Below are positions 23,645-32,293 of a stretch of 64,000 nucleotides of DNA, in pieces. The stretch is from positions 65,535 through 129,534 of the forward strand of contig DJPN01000021.1 in NCBI GenBank assembly GCA_002438565.1, in the 5' to 3' direction. A model generated the notes under the pieces. The model made no database searches and was not told the origin of the DNA. It was given only the letters and a program-made list of their open reading frames with translations. Each line of letters begins with the position of its first letter. Position 1 is the first letter of the stretch. The DNA is from Alphaproteobacteria bacterium UBA6411 (GTDB lineage Bacteria > Pseudomonadota > Alphaproteobacteria > CAAGCB01 > CAG-977). The position numbers were made by a program, and so were the translations under genes.

Positions 23645-24765
23645 ATTATTTTGACAAGCTGGACCATCGATCCGCCCGCATGCGCGAAAAATATCCGACT
23701 CGTCCGCGCAAAGCCGCCGCGTCAATGTTGATGTGGACTGTTAAAAACCTGTTTCCAAAGGCGGACAAAACCGTTTTTACGGATGGCAGGCTGCATATTG
23801 CCGTCAGCGTTTTGGGCGGATTGGGCGATTTGTTTTTTGCCGCGCGGTATGTCGAAAGGCTGTCCCGTTATTTTGGACAAAAAGTTACCGTTTGCATGGA
23901 AAATAGCGCGGCGTACGCTCAGCCTGTTTTTGGCGGATTAAGCGGCGTTGAAGCGATTGTTGCCCCAAACGGCGCGCCGTGCGATATTAAAATTCGATTG
24001 GTTCGTTTTCCGGAAATCGTTTTTTGCGACTTTAAACGCTTAAAAGCCGTCGGCGACAGCAAAATCAAAGCTTATGTGCAGTCTTTGCTTGATTTTCGAT
24101 CCGGCTTTCCTCTGGTATACAACAACGATTATTTTGGGTATCGCTATGCCCAAGCAAAGGGCAAAAAACGCGAAGATCAACCGGATATTGACGGGATTTT
24201 GCATTTGGCGGACGTTTCGCTGAACATACCTGCGGCCGATCCGCAAATTGGCAAGCCTTTTATCACGATTCAAACTGGATACGGCGAACATTTTAAGGGT
24301 GTGGAATCCGAAACGCGCCAATGGGGTGTCGAAAAATATGAACGGCTGATTGAATTGCTAAAGCAGGAATACCCGCGTTTTAAGACTGTTCAAATCGGGG
24401 CGGATTATCATCCGCGCATCCAAGAAACGGATTTCGATTTGCGTGGCAAAACATCAATTCCGGAAGTGTTCGGTTTGCTGAAAAACGCCGCTCTGCATAT
24501 TCAGCAGGAAGGCGGATTTGCAATCGCGCGGCACTATTTGTGCGGCAAACCGTCGGTCGTTTTGTTCGGCCCGACGGATGAAAAATTCTTGGGGTTTCCG
24601 GAAAATTTAAATCTTCGCGCGCCGGGATTCGAATGCATATGCGAAGGACTGACCCAAAAATGGTATCAAAAATGTTTGAAAACGGGCGGTTGCGCGGCGT
24701 GCATGCGGGCGTTGTCCGCACAAACCGTGTTTGAAAAAATCAAAGAAAGCAAAATATTGGAGTAA
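23641..24765 (+). CDS. GT9 family glycosyltransferase (heptosyltransferase-like)
   Basis: 374 residues, ATGA overlap with gmhB. The two-lobed GT-B pattern of the heptosyltransferase family is visible: an N-terminal SVLGGLGDLFFAARYVERL block and a C-terminal donor site with FDLRGKTSIPEVFGLLKNA, IQQEGGFAIA and VVLFGPTDEKFLG. The N-terminal 45 residues contain a basic helix (YPTRPRKAA) likely to touch the inner membrane. It probably adds heptose or another sugar to the lipopolysaccharide core. Four cysteines near the C-terminus (CICEG, CAACM) resemble a metal site. The next gene is a paralogue. Confidence 0.85.
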   Translation: MNYFDKLDHRSARMREKYPTRPRKAAASMLMWTVKNLFPKADKTVFTDGRLHIAVSVLGGLGDLFFAARYVERLSRYFGQKVTVCMENSAAYAQPVFGGLSGVEAIVAPNGAPCDIKIRLVRFPEIVFCDFKRLKAVGDSKIKAYVQSLLDFRSGFPLVYNNDYFGYRYAQAKGKKREDQPDIDGILHLADVSLNIPAADPQIGKPFITIQTGYGEHFKGVESETRQWGVEKYERLIELLKQEYPRFKTVQIGADYHPRIQETDFDLRGKTSIPEVFGLLKNAALHIQQEGGFAIARHYLCGKPSVVLFGPTDEKFLGFPENLNLRAPGFECICEGLTQKWYQKCLKTGGCAACMRALSAQTVFEKIKESKILE

Positions 24766-24768
24766 TTT

Positions 24769-25977
24769 ATGAAAAATTATTTTGAAAAACTTGAACGCAG
24801 AGTTCAAAAATATAAAACAAAATATGCAAATCGCCCGCGCAAAGCCGCATTCAAACTCGCCTTGTGGAATACATTGTGCGTGTTTAAACGGCACAAACGT
24901 CAAGATATCGTTGATTTACAAAGCATAACAAAACCTGTCAACAAAATTGCACTTGCAATTAACGGCGGCATAGGCGATTACATCACAGCAATAAATTATG
25001 CTGCATACCTTTATAATTTTTTAAACAAACAAACACCGATAGATATTTTTGTAAAAAATCCCAAAAGCATGAAAACTCTTTTCAGCAAATCTGTCAATTT
25101 TGATTTTTTTGAACGGGATTCCATTCATGAAAAAAAGGAATATCCGCTTAAACTGAATTTGAATAGATTTCCAGAGATACTATACTGCAATGAAACCGCC
25201 CTGCATGAAATGATGCCGAATGTTATTCCTTTGCTCAACGCTTGGGAAAAAATTAAAAAAGAAGCGGGGTTGTATTTTGAAATTGACCCCCGCGCAGACG
25301 CCTTAACCGTGCAGTACGCGCAAGTTAACGGTGCCAAAAAAAGAATACAGCAACCGGATATTGACGGAATATTAGGTGTTAAGGAAGAACACCTTATAAA
25401 ACTTTATCCCGAAAGTACAACGGAAGTTTTAGAAAAATTCGGATTAAACGATTGCGTTTTTATCACAATGAACCGCGGAACGGATACAGGCAACAAAGAT
25501 AACGAAGTTACGCGTATGTGGCCCTTGGAAAATTATGCAAAACTTGTAAAATTGATAAAAAACAAATATCCTCGATGCAAAATCGTGCAGTTGGGATATT
25601 CCCCCGAATGGTGCAGGCTCATAGACGGCATTGATATTGATTTGCGCGGAAAAACAACGCTTTTTGAACTGAAGTCCCTGCTTTTTGCATCCGCCTTGCA
25701 CATAGATTACGAAGGAGGAATGGTTCATTTACGAAAAGCGTTAGGGGTGGGAAAATCCATAGTCCTGTTTGGTCCGACAAACCCTAACTGGCTAGGATAT
25801 GATACAAATATCAATATCTGCACAAACAAATGCTGTTTTTGTGAAAATCTCACTCCGAATTGGCAAAAATATTGCTCGAATCATAAATTTCCACACATTT
25901 GCATGGAAAGCATAACTCCTGAAATGGTATTCAATAAAGTCAACGCAGTTTTATCTTCTGTAAAAAGCCGAGTGTAA
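24769..25977 (+). CDS. GT9 family glycosyltransferase, paralogue of the upstream gene
   Basis: 402 residues, starting 3 bp after the upstream stop with GGAG before the ATG. It shares the N-terminal NYFEKLERR/ANRPRKAA helix, an INGGIGDYITA block, and the donor-site blocks IDLRGKTTLFELKSLL and IVLFGPTNPNWLG with its neighbour. It also keeps the C-terminal cysteines (CCFCENL). More AT-rich than the rest of the operon, it may have arrived or evolved separately. It likely transfers a further sugar onto the core. The stop lies inside the operon terminator. Confidence 0.85.
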   Translation: MKNYFEKLERRVQKYKTKYANRPRKAAFKLALWNTLCVFKRHKRQDIVDLQSITKPVNKIALAINGGIGDYITAINYAAYLYNFLNKQTPIDIFVKNPKSMKTLFSKSVNFDFFERDSIHEKKEYPLKLNLNRFPEILYCNETALHEMMPNVIPLLNAWEKIKKEAGLYFEIDPRADALTVQYAQVNGAKKRIQQPDIDGILGVKEEHLIKLYPESTTEVLEKFGLNDCVFITMNRGTDTGNKDNEVTRMWPLENYAKLVKLIKNKYPRCKIVQLGYSPEWCRLIDGIDIDLRGKTTLFELKSLLFASALHIDYEGGMVHLRKALGVGKSIVLFGPTNPNWLGYDTNINICTNKCCFCENLTPNWQKYCSNHKFPHICMESITPEMVFNKVNAVLSSVKSRV

Positions 25978-25991
25978 AACACTCGGCTTTT
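25963..25991. terminator. Bidirectional terminator between converging units
   Basis: AAAAGCCGAGTG and CACTCGGCTTTT form a 12-bp stem with a 5-nt loop. It ends the heptose operon and also the tail-fibre unit on the other strand. Confidence 0.9.
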
Positions 25992-25998
25992 CCCTGTT

Positions 25999-26352
25999 TC
26001 AGTATGGATATTTCAGACGAATTTCCGCTTTTGTGTTCAGCCACAGCGTTTTCTTTTCATCCGCATCCGGACTGTTTGTCGCAACCGCTTCATCATAGTC
26101 GAATTTCAACGGATCGGCGAATGTGCAAAAAGCTTGCTGTCTGTTTTTGCGGGCGGTTTCCCTCGCGATTTCAAGCGGAACGGACGGCAACGCGCTTTTC
26201 GCATAATATCCGCCGTCATATCCGACAACGATTTCTTCATCGGTTTGCGACACGGTGAAATCGTTTAATCCGATAATTTTGCAGTTTTCGGTCAATTCCG
26301 CTTCCGTTTTGTTAAAAGCGACGATTTTCCCGTTTTTGGTTGCTGTATGCAT
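25999..26352 (-). CDS. Small phage tail-fibre partner, possibly an assembly chaperone
   Basis: 117 residues from the ATG at 26352, which overlaps the upstream tail-fibre stop by one base (TGATG). The sequence has a compact N-terminal domain (GKIVAFNKTE) and a C-terminus ending TLWLNTKAEIRLKYPY, similar to the C-terminal pattern of phage tail assembly proteins. Coupled translation with a fibre gene supports a chaperone or cap role. The match is by pattern only. Confidence 0.5.
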   Translation of the reverse strand: MHTATKNGKIVAFNKTEAELTENCKIIGLNDFTVSQTDEEIVVGYDGGYYAKSALPSVPLEIARETARKNRQQAFCTFADPLKFDYDEAVATNSPDADEKKTLWLNTKAEIRLKYPY

Positions 26353-27221
26353 CAGTTGTTTTCCCCTTGTGCGTAAATAAATCTGAACACGTTTGTTTTG
26401 CCCTGCAGGCTGTAGCCGATTGCAACGGAACTTCCTTTTCGCGCAGGCAAAGCCACAGAGAGCTCGTATCCCGCATGCGACGATACGATGTTGTATCCCA
26501 AATTCGACATGTCTTTGATACACACCCATTCACCGGCGTATTTGGCGTCTTTTGCCAACACGAACCACCCGTCCGCGGGTGCCGTGTAAAAATGCCCGCT
26601 TTCCTGCAATGTCAAATCAACGTATTTACCGCTCGGCATGCTTAAATTTGAAACAACGGATTTCCCCTCTGCTGTCAAATTGCCCAAATCCGCATTTGCT
26701 TTTGTTTCCAGCATCGCCGCCGTATTGACCTCCGATGACGCGGCGTTCGCTGCAGACGCTGTTGCGGCGGCCGCTTTCTCGACAGCCGTTTGGGCGGCCG
26801 CAGTGCAATCGGAAACCGCTTTTCTAATGCTGGGAATCAAGCTGTCCGCCGCCGTGTCGTCGAAAATATCCACTGTTACGGCGCGCGCGGATTTTTCCGC
26901 CAGCTGTTGCACCTGCATCGTCAGCTTGTCAAAGTTGCGTTCCAGCGTTTCGGCGTGCAAAATCTCGTTGTCGCGGTAGTCCGTTTCCTGCGTCAAAGGC
27001 ACTTCGCGCACAATCGCGATTTCCGCCCCGTTTTCGGGAGCGTCCGCAAACACCAGATTGCCGCCTTTGACCGTCCAGTCCGTCCGTTCCGTCTGTATGT
27101 CGTTCTTTTTCTGCCTGACTTTGATATGCTCCTTTTCCAAAAAGGAAAACGGGATTGCAAACTCTTTCGCAACCCCGTTTCCGATATAAATCACCTTGTT
27201 TGTTTGACTGCTTACCGTCAT
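26352..27221 (-). CDS. Phage tail-fibre protein with podovirus-type N-terminus
   Basis: 289 residues after AGAGGAT. The N-terminal 120 residues follow the T7-like tail-fibre adaptor: IYIGNGVAKEFAIPF, a DWTVKGGNLVFADAP block, IAIVREVPLTQETDYR and LHAETLERNFDKLTMQVQQL. An alanine-rich coiled coil follows (about 130-175) and then a short globular tip. No other phage structural genes are nearby, so it is a prophage leftover or a retained receptor-binding gene. It lies next to the RADAR-like locus, transcribed in the same direction, after a terminator. Confidence 0.8.
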   Translation of the reverse strand: MTVSSQTNKVIYIGNGVAKEFAIPFSFLEKEHIKVRQKKNDIQTERTDWTVKGGNLVFADAPENGAEIAIVREVPLTQETDYRDNEILHAETLERNFDKLTMQVQQLAEKSARAVTVDIFDDTAADSLIPSIRKAVSDCTAAAQTAVEKAAAATASAANAASSEVNTAAMLETKANADLGNLTAEGKSVVSNLSMPSGKYVDLTLQESGHFYTAPADGWFVLAKDAKYAGEWVCIKDMSNLGYNIVSSHAGYELSVALPARKGSSVAIGYSLQGKTNVFRFIYAQGENN

Positions 27222-27234
27222 TTTTTATCCTCTC

Positions 27235-27262
27235 AATAAAAAAGCGGGGATTTTCCCCGCCG
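27235..27262 (-). terminator. Terminator after the RADAR-like locus
   Basis: On the minus strand GCGGGGA and TCCCCGC pair around a 3-nt loop and run into a T tract. It is 70 bp after the RdrB-like stop and separates it from the tail-fibre gene. Confidence 0.85.
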
Positions 27263-27331
27263 TTCACAGTCAACGCACTTTCTCAATCTTACAGCATATT
27301 GTGATTATTTTTTCATGGATGTCAAGGCGCT

Positions 27332-29596
27332 TTACTTAAACCGGCAATCATTTTGATTTTCTTCCTTGACAAAGCTTTGTTCCAGCGAGCTTTTGCGCAG
27401 GTATTCCACAAAATCGTACACTTCTTCCGCAGAAGCTCCGTTTTCCAACAAAGTTTTGGCAATCACGGCATATTCCATCCCCAAACTGGTCTGGAACACC
27501 GCGCTGTCATCCGTGTTGACGCATACCGGCACATCGCAATCCGCCGCGGCCAAAGAATAAAGGCCGTGCCTGTTCAGCGCAAACAGCGGCAAATCCGCAA
27601 AGTTGTCTATCGGCGATATTTTCCGGTTTGACGACGGATTGGCTTCAACGGCTATTCCTTTTTCCGCAATCAGCTTTTTCAGAAAAGACTGACATTCGGA
27701 CAGAACTTTCAAATACGTTTCGTCAACGCGGATTTTAACCTCTTTGTTCCTTTGTTTTTTATATTTTTCATCGTAAAAATAGCACCAATTCAGCTTGCGC
27801 GCCGTTTCGCTTCGGACAGCTTCGCGATAAGCGGCATTTCCACCGTTTTGCCGCCAAACTTCGAGAGAATTCGGGGCGTCCCCTTCTTGATTGTACAGTT
27901 CGGGATCATCCGCCCTCAACCGCCATGAAGCCAGATAAGTGTCTATATCCACGGCGCAAAAATCGCCCCGTCCTTCAAAAATCACATTTCTGATTTCCGT
28001 AAAGCGGTTTGAAACCTCAAACGACAGCAAAGGGTCAGCCCCCTGTTTCCTCAGCATGAAAAACAGCCACGCCAGATTGTCCAGATATTCCCCCGCCGGT
28101 ATGACGACACATTCCATTCGTGTTTGCGCCAGCTGCCGCGGGCATGCCCCCAAAGCCAATGCATGTCCCAATCTGTCCCCGCGCCGGAAATTAAAGAAAT
28201 CAATCACTTCATAGATGGCGCGCAAACCGGAACACAGCGACGTGTACACTTCCCCGACATGGTAAGTAAACGATAAATCCGCCTTTTCGGCGCGGCATCG
28301 TCTGAAATACGGCGCATACAATTCGGGCTTCACGCACAATTCATCCCCCGCCGCGTCAATGCCGACGACATATTGAGAATAGGAACTGTTCAGCAGTCCT
28401 AAAATTTTTCTTGATTGATTGTTTATATCGCTTGTTTGGTGTAAAAGCGTTTTTCCTTTTTTCTTTATAAAGTGAAATATATACCCGCAATTCGGTTTGT
28501 TTTCGCCGTAAACGGATGTCAGCGAAGCGTCCATTTCGCTTTGAATATATTTGAACTTTCTTTTTGTTTGAGGTGCGATTCTGAATTCGATTTTTGAAAC
28601 AATATTTTCTTCGCTATACTTTTCAGCTATGCTTTTGTAAAGTTCTCCTTTGCCGCTGAACAGCAAATCTTTTTTAGCTTGACACTTTTGGAATTTTTCA
28701 AACCCCATGCCTATATTGTCCTGTGTAAACATAAAGAATTTTTGCACAAAACCTGTCAGATACAGATTGAATAAATCTCTGAACAATGGCTGAAAATCGT
28801 CTGTTTTTAAAAAACAGTTTTTCAAAAATCGCCGCTCACATTCGTAAATTTGTCCGTTTTTATTTTTTTCGTCCAAACAATGCTGCATCCAGCGAAAATT
28901 ATCCATATATTGCGCAACATTTCCATAATCTTTCGCGTCAAGAATGTTCATGATGTCTTTCCGCGATAAAAAATTTTCATTCATAATATAATATTCAAGA
29001 TATATTCTCAGCATTTTTAATTTCAGAGAAAAAATATCATCAAATTCTTTTATTTTGCAATAAAATGGCTTTTTGTAAATAAACGCGTACCAATTCAGCT
29101 CCGTCGAATATCCCGAAGCGTTCAAATGCATGTGGTTTTCGGCAACACCTTTTTCTTTCAAAGTGCTGCACAGCCGATGATTGTCATGTCCCGGCAAAAA
29201 AGAAAGCGGCAAATCTTTGGACGGGAACGCTGCGATATAAATATCGGCGGGCGCAACATTGATAAAATCATTCCATTCCAATAAATTGTCAAAGTTGATT
29301 TCGAGCTTTCTCCCTTTCGGGATCAAGTATTTTTTTGCCGCTTTAACAAACATCTCATCGGCAAAGAAATGTTGCTTATCCCCGATTTTTTCATTGATGA
29401 TGTTGTCCAGCAAAGCTTCCGAATAATTGTTTGGAAACAGCCTCAAGTACCGGTCTTTAACCGTTTGATACGTTTTTTCATCTTTTAAATCAAAAGCCTC
29501 GCCGTCCGTATAGTCCGCGGAAACAATCCGTTCGCACAGATTGTTAAAATCCGCGTCCTTATACGCACAACGAATCAATCGCTCCAAGTTCCTCAT
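27332..29596 (-). CDS. rdrB: RdrB-like large adenosine deaminase-family protein (RADAR)
   Basis: 754 residues. The metal and catalytic residues of adenosine deaminases are present in order: His155-Met-His157 in AENHMHLNAS, His446/Glu449 in FTYHVGEVY, His478 in RLGHA, a Glu651-centred VEANPSSN block and Asp696-Asp697 in VNTDDSAVF. The protein is twice the length of housekeeping adenosine deaminase, with long insertions between the first HxH and the HVGE motif (about 165-440). This is the architecture of RdrB, the effector of the RADAR antiphage system, which deaminates adenine nucleotides or RNA adenosines. It follows a P-loop NTPase gene and overlaps the middle gene by ATGA. Identification rests on motifs, size and gene context. 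Confidence 0.82.
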   Translation of the reverse strand: MRNLERLIRCAYKDADFNNLCERIVSADYTDGEAFDLKDEKTYQTVKDRYLRLFPNNYSEALLDNIINEKIGDKQHFFADEMFVKAAKKYLIPKGRKLEINFDNLLEWNDFINVAPADIYIAAFPSKDLPLSFLPGHDNHRLCSTLKEKGVAENHMHLNASGYSTELNWYAFIYKKPFYCKIKEFDDIFSLKLKMLRIYLEYYIMNENFLSRKDIMNILDAKDYGNVAQYMDNFRWMQHCLDEKNKNGQIYECERRFLKNCFLKTDDFQPLFRDLFNLYLTGFVQKFFMFTQDNIGMGFEKFQKCQAKKDLLFSGKGELYKSIAEKYSEENIVSKIEFRIAPQTKRKFKYIQSEMDASLTSVYGENKPNCGYIFHFIKKKGKTLLHQTSDINNQSRKILGLLNSSYSQYVVGIDAAGDELCVKPELYAPYFRRCRAEKADLSFTYHVGEVYTSLCSGLRAIYEVIDFFNFRRGDRLGHALALGACPRQLAQTRMECVVIPAGEYLDNLAWLFFMLRKQGADPLLSFEVSNRFTEIRNVIFEGRGDFCAVDIDTYLASWRLRADDPELYNQEGDAPNSLEVWRQNGGNAAYREAVRSETARKLNWCYFYDEKYKKQRNKEVKIRVDETYLKVLSECQSFLKKLIAEKGIAVEANPSSNRKISPIDNFADLPLFALNRHGLYSLAAADCDVPVCVNTDDSAVFQTSLGMEYAVIAKTLLENGASAEEVYDFVEYLRKSSLEQSFVKEENQNDCRFK

Positions 29597-30225
29597 TGGT
29601 CTTCCGGCATAAACTGCGGGTATTTTTTCAGAAGTTCTGTCAAATCTTTATAATACCAGCTTTTGTATGATTTTTTACCGACATTTTTCAAATGGTTTGA
29701 AATATTCTTCGCTTTTGAAGCATCATCGTCTAAAAGAGCTTTAGACATTTTGTTTGAAATATCTTTCCAATCTTCGAACGTGATATTTACCAAGAAGTTT
29801 CTTACTTTTTCTTCATCAGCACTAAGAATAGGATTATCAAGTTTCATATTTTCAAGAATTCTAACATCATGTATATTAAATAATTCACTACAATTATCTT
29901 GGCAAAATTTCATTTTTGACAACATTTTTTTTAAACCGATCTCATATTGAGAATGATTTTTAGAATCTCCTTTCTCATCCAGCAACCAGTTAATTTTTTC
30001 ATAAATTTTCTCAACAAAGCAACTTTTCTTATTATAAAATGTAACTCGCATAAACACATCCACATCAAACAAAGAATAAAACAAATATCCGCCATTCTGA
30101 ATGGCTTTCAACAGATAATTTTTCTTCAGAACAGCGCTCAACGGATCCGACCTATAATTTATGTTATTATTATCATTCCATTCAGATTTTTCATCATTTT
30201 CAATAACTATTTGATCATGATACAT
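29593..30225 (-). CDS. Middle protein of the RADAR-like locus; possible split C-terminus of RdrA
   Basis: 210 residues, AT-rich, no membrane segment or signal peptide, mostly helical and charged (KKNYLLKAIQNGGYLFYSLF near residue 40). Its start overlaps the RdrA-like gene by 19 bp in the -1 frame and its end overlaps rdrB by 4 bp, so it belongs to the operon. A TAA lies two codons upstream of its ATG in its own frame, and there is no clear ribosome site, so it is probably translated by coupling. The NTPase plus this protein total 852 residues, close to the length I recall for intact RdrA, so it may be a separated RdrA C-terminus rather than a new accessory protein. Confidence 0.65.
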   Translation of the reverse strand: MYHDQIVIENDEKSEWNDNNNINYRSDPLSAVLKKNYLLKAIQNGGYLFYSLFDVDVFMRVTFYNKKSCFVEKIYEKINWLLDEKGDSKNHSQYEIGLKKMLSKMKFCQDNCSELFNIHDVRILENMKLDNPILSADEEKVRNFLVNITFEDWKDISNKMSKALLDDDASKAKNISNHLKNVGKKSYKSWYYKDLTELLKKYPQFMPEDQ

Positions 30226-32135
30226 ATGTTTTTAAAGCTTGAGAAATCTCTCTTTTCCGAAAAACTTTTAGGACGAGCTGATTTCCACGTTCTTTCATTC
30301 TTTATTCTTGAATAGCAAATTTGCTTTACAATTTGCTTCAAACCTTCAGCAGTTTTATGCGTTTTTAAAACAGAAACATGGTCAACAAGATTACTATCCT
30401 TTTGAGCATAAAAATAATCATCAGGCATAAATTTGCAATTTACAAGTTTACTGTAAGCATTGTCAGGCAAACAATATTCGTCTCCATCACGTCCAATATC
30501 TTCATTAGATTTTATTAAATCTGCATTTGTACTTTCGTCTTTATTTTTTTCTTCATCTTTTTCATTTTTAACATTTTCTATATCATGCTTTTCATCATCC
30601 AAAAAATCATCTGCATCAACAGGAGCTTCTTTATTTTCAGTCAAATCATCTTCTTTTAGAAGCATTAAATTGTTCAACAAAGAAATTGAGTAAAGCAATT
30701 TTATTAAATAGCAAAAATACATAACCTGTTCATCAAAAGGAATGCATCTCTTTACAACTCCCGTGAATTGAATTACATCACCCAACATAACATTGTACGG
30801 TTCCGTTCGTTCAATATAAATCAAATCGCCGTTATGGTATTTTTCAACCAGCACTCCGTATTCACTTTCACCTTGGGATGCATAGTAATCTCTAAGCAAT
30901 TTATCCAATTTTGAGCACATGTAATAATTTTTATTTTCAACACTTGTTTTGATCCACTCATCTAAAACAGAATAATATTTATCGTCCAAATTAGCTTTTG
31001 CTCTGGAAAGTACATAATTTTGATAATTTTTCAAATTTTGTTGTAAGCTTTCTTTTAAAACACTTCCCTTTTCATCTCGCATTTCGGGCATTTCAACCAA
31101 CATACGGACAAAGGCCAACATTTCGCGCAACCCGTTCGGATAAATCAAATGCACGCGTTCCTTTTCATCTACAGGATCCAAAGGAAGTGCGACTTTGTCC
31201 CGAACCAGCTTTTCCATAAAATCATGAAAATTTGTTTTTTCGTATTCTTTTTGTTTTTCATCGGAAATTTTATTAACAAACGGCTTCAAAATATCCCATG
31301 AGGTTTCATTGAAAAATTCTTTCTGCCCCTTCAAGTAGATGCGGCGGGAAACGGGCATTTGTTTTTCATAAAATTGAATGGCTTGATCTCTGATTTCCGA
31401 AATTGAAATAATTTCTTTATCAATCAAATTTATATTCTGTTTTATGAATTGATCTTGAATGATATTCAAAAGCTGAACTTCGCGAAATGACAGAATCACG
31501 ATGCAGTTTTTATTCAGCCATTTTTGAATATCTTCAATCATGCGGTAAACATATTTGTTCGACACCAAATCCAAATCGTCGATGCAAACAATCATTTTCG
31601 TATCTTTGTCTTTTCCGATTGCTTTGTAAAAGCTTGTTATCAATTCTTTTAATAATTCGTCAAAGCGGTAACGCTTTTGGATCGTCCGTACAATATCGGA
31701 AGGATGATTGTCTTCGTAAAAACGTTCCTTGTTTGATTTGATATGTGAAATCACTTCCATGATTTCATTCAATTTTTTATGGAATTCAGCAAATTCACCA
31801 CTACCGTTTTCTTTAGACTTTTCAACCTGTTGAGCCAAAACACTGATGAAAAATTCCGGAATCAACAAAGTATCGTCAAAAATGCTGGGATCTATCGTAT
31901 CAGTTACATAAAAGTTTTTATTTTCATCAAAATGTTTTTGAACAGCTTTAATCAAGGATGTTTTGCCGCATCCGCGATTGCCGACAATGCTGATGACATT
32001 GCTGCTGTTCTTTTCAAAATCATATCCTTTGCAAAGCTTTTCAATCCGCTCTATTTCATCTTTGAAAATATCTTCGGTTTCGCCCAACGGCCCCGTGATT
32101 TTTTCCCAATCGAATTGAACAGCATTTTCAGCCAT
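30207..32135 (-). CDS. rdrA: RdrA-like P-loop NTPase (RADAR)
   Basis: 642 residues from the ATG at 32135, with AAGGA 8 bp upstream. The N-terminal NTPase has Walker A GNRGCGKTS (52-60), Walker B MIVCIDDLDLV (Asp186, Asp187) and a sensor-like FREVQLLN, in the style of KAP/STAND-type ATPases. The block IYPNGLREMLAFVRML (331-346) resembles the region after the ATPase core in RdrA. A highly acidic low-complexity linker spans about 494-553. In RADAR this protein forms ring assemblies that activate RdrB on infection. It is the first gene of the three and lies downstream of a palindrome-containing leader. Confidence 0.78.
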   Translation of the reverse strand: MAENAVQFDWEKITGPLGETEDIFKDEIERIEKLCKGYDFEKNSSNVISIVGNRGCGKTSLIKAVQKHFDENKNFYVTDTIDPSIFDDTLLIPEFFISVLAQQVEKSKENGSGEFAEFHKKLNEIMEVISHIKSNKERFYEDNHPSDIVRTIQKRYRFDELLKELITSFYKAIGKDKDTKMIVCIDDLDLVSNKYVYRMIEDIQKWLNKNCIVILSFREVQLLNIIQDQFIKQNINLIDKEIISISEIRDQAIQFYEKQMPVSRRIYLKGQKEFFNETSWDILKPFVNKISDEKQKEYEKTNFHDFMEKLVRDKVALPLDPVDEKERVHLIYPNGLREMLAFVRMLVEMPEMRDEKGSVLKESLQQNLKNYQNYVLSRAKANLDDKYYSVLDEWIKTSVENKNYYMCSKLDKLLRDYYASQGESEYGVLVEKYHNGDLIYIERTEPYNVMLGDVIQFTGVVKRCIPFDEQVMYFCYLIKLLYSISLLNNLMLLKEDDLTENKEAPVDADDFLDDEKHDIENVKNEKDEEKNKDESTNADLIKSNEDIGRDGDEYCLPDNAYSKLVNCKFMPDDYFYAQKDSNLVDHVSVLKTHKTAEGLKQIVKQICYSRIKNERTWKSARPKSFSEKRDFSSFKNICIMIK

Positions 32136-32192
32136 TATCATCATCCTTTCGTTGATATGCAACTTATCGGATGATGATAAGACGTTTTGTCG

Positions 32193-32214
32193 CCATTGAC
32201 TATATAGGCAATGG
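32193..32214. promoter_or_regulatory. 22-bp imperfect palindrome upstream of the RADAR-like operon
   Basis: CCATTG-A-CTATATAG-G-CAATGG: the 22-bp sequence is symmetric except for one mismatched pair. It is 58 bp before the rdrA start. The centre could overlap a -10 element, so it may be an operator controlling the defence operon. A second small inverted repeat (CTTATC/GATAAG) lies at 32163-32181. No regulator gene is present locally. Confidence 0.5.
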
Positions 32215-32242
32215 TTGTACGCCTTTCGGCTATATTGGCGCA

Positions 32243-32278
32243 CAAAAAAAACGCGGGCAAACAAAACCCGCGCTTTTT
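32243..32278. terminator. Terminator between the adenosine kinase gene and the RADAR-like operon
   Basis: CGCGGG (32252-32257) and CCCGCG (32267-32272) pair, with T tracts on both strands; on the minus strand it ends the kinase transcript 15 bp after its stop. It suggests the RADAR-like genes have their own promoter. Confidence 0.8.
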
Positions 32279-32293
32279 ATAACGAAAGCCTTC

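Noticed and set aside
23641..25977. The two GT9 genes as one frameshifted gene
   Set aside because: Each has a complete N-terminal and donor-site domain, its own start and stop, and a ribosome site.
30207..30225. Programmed -1 frameshift joining the NTPase and middle RADAR genes
   Set aside because: TTTAAAAAC occurs near the overlap, but it is not in the frame needed for a standard slippery heptamer, and the second gene has its own ATG. Not excluded, but unsupported.
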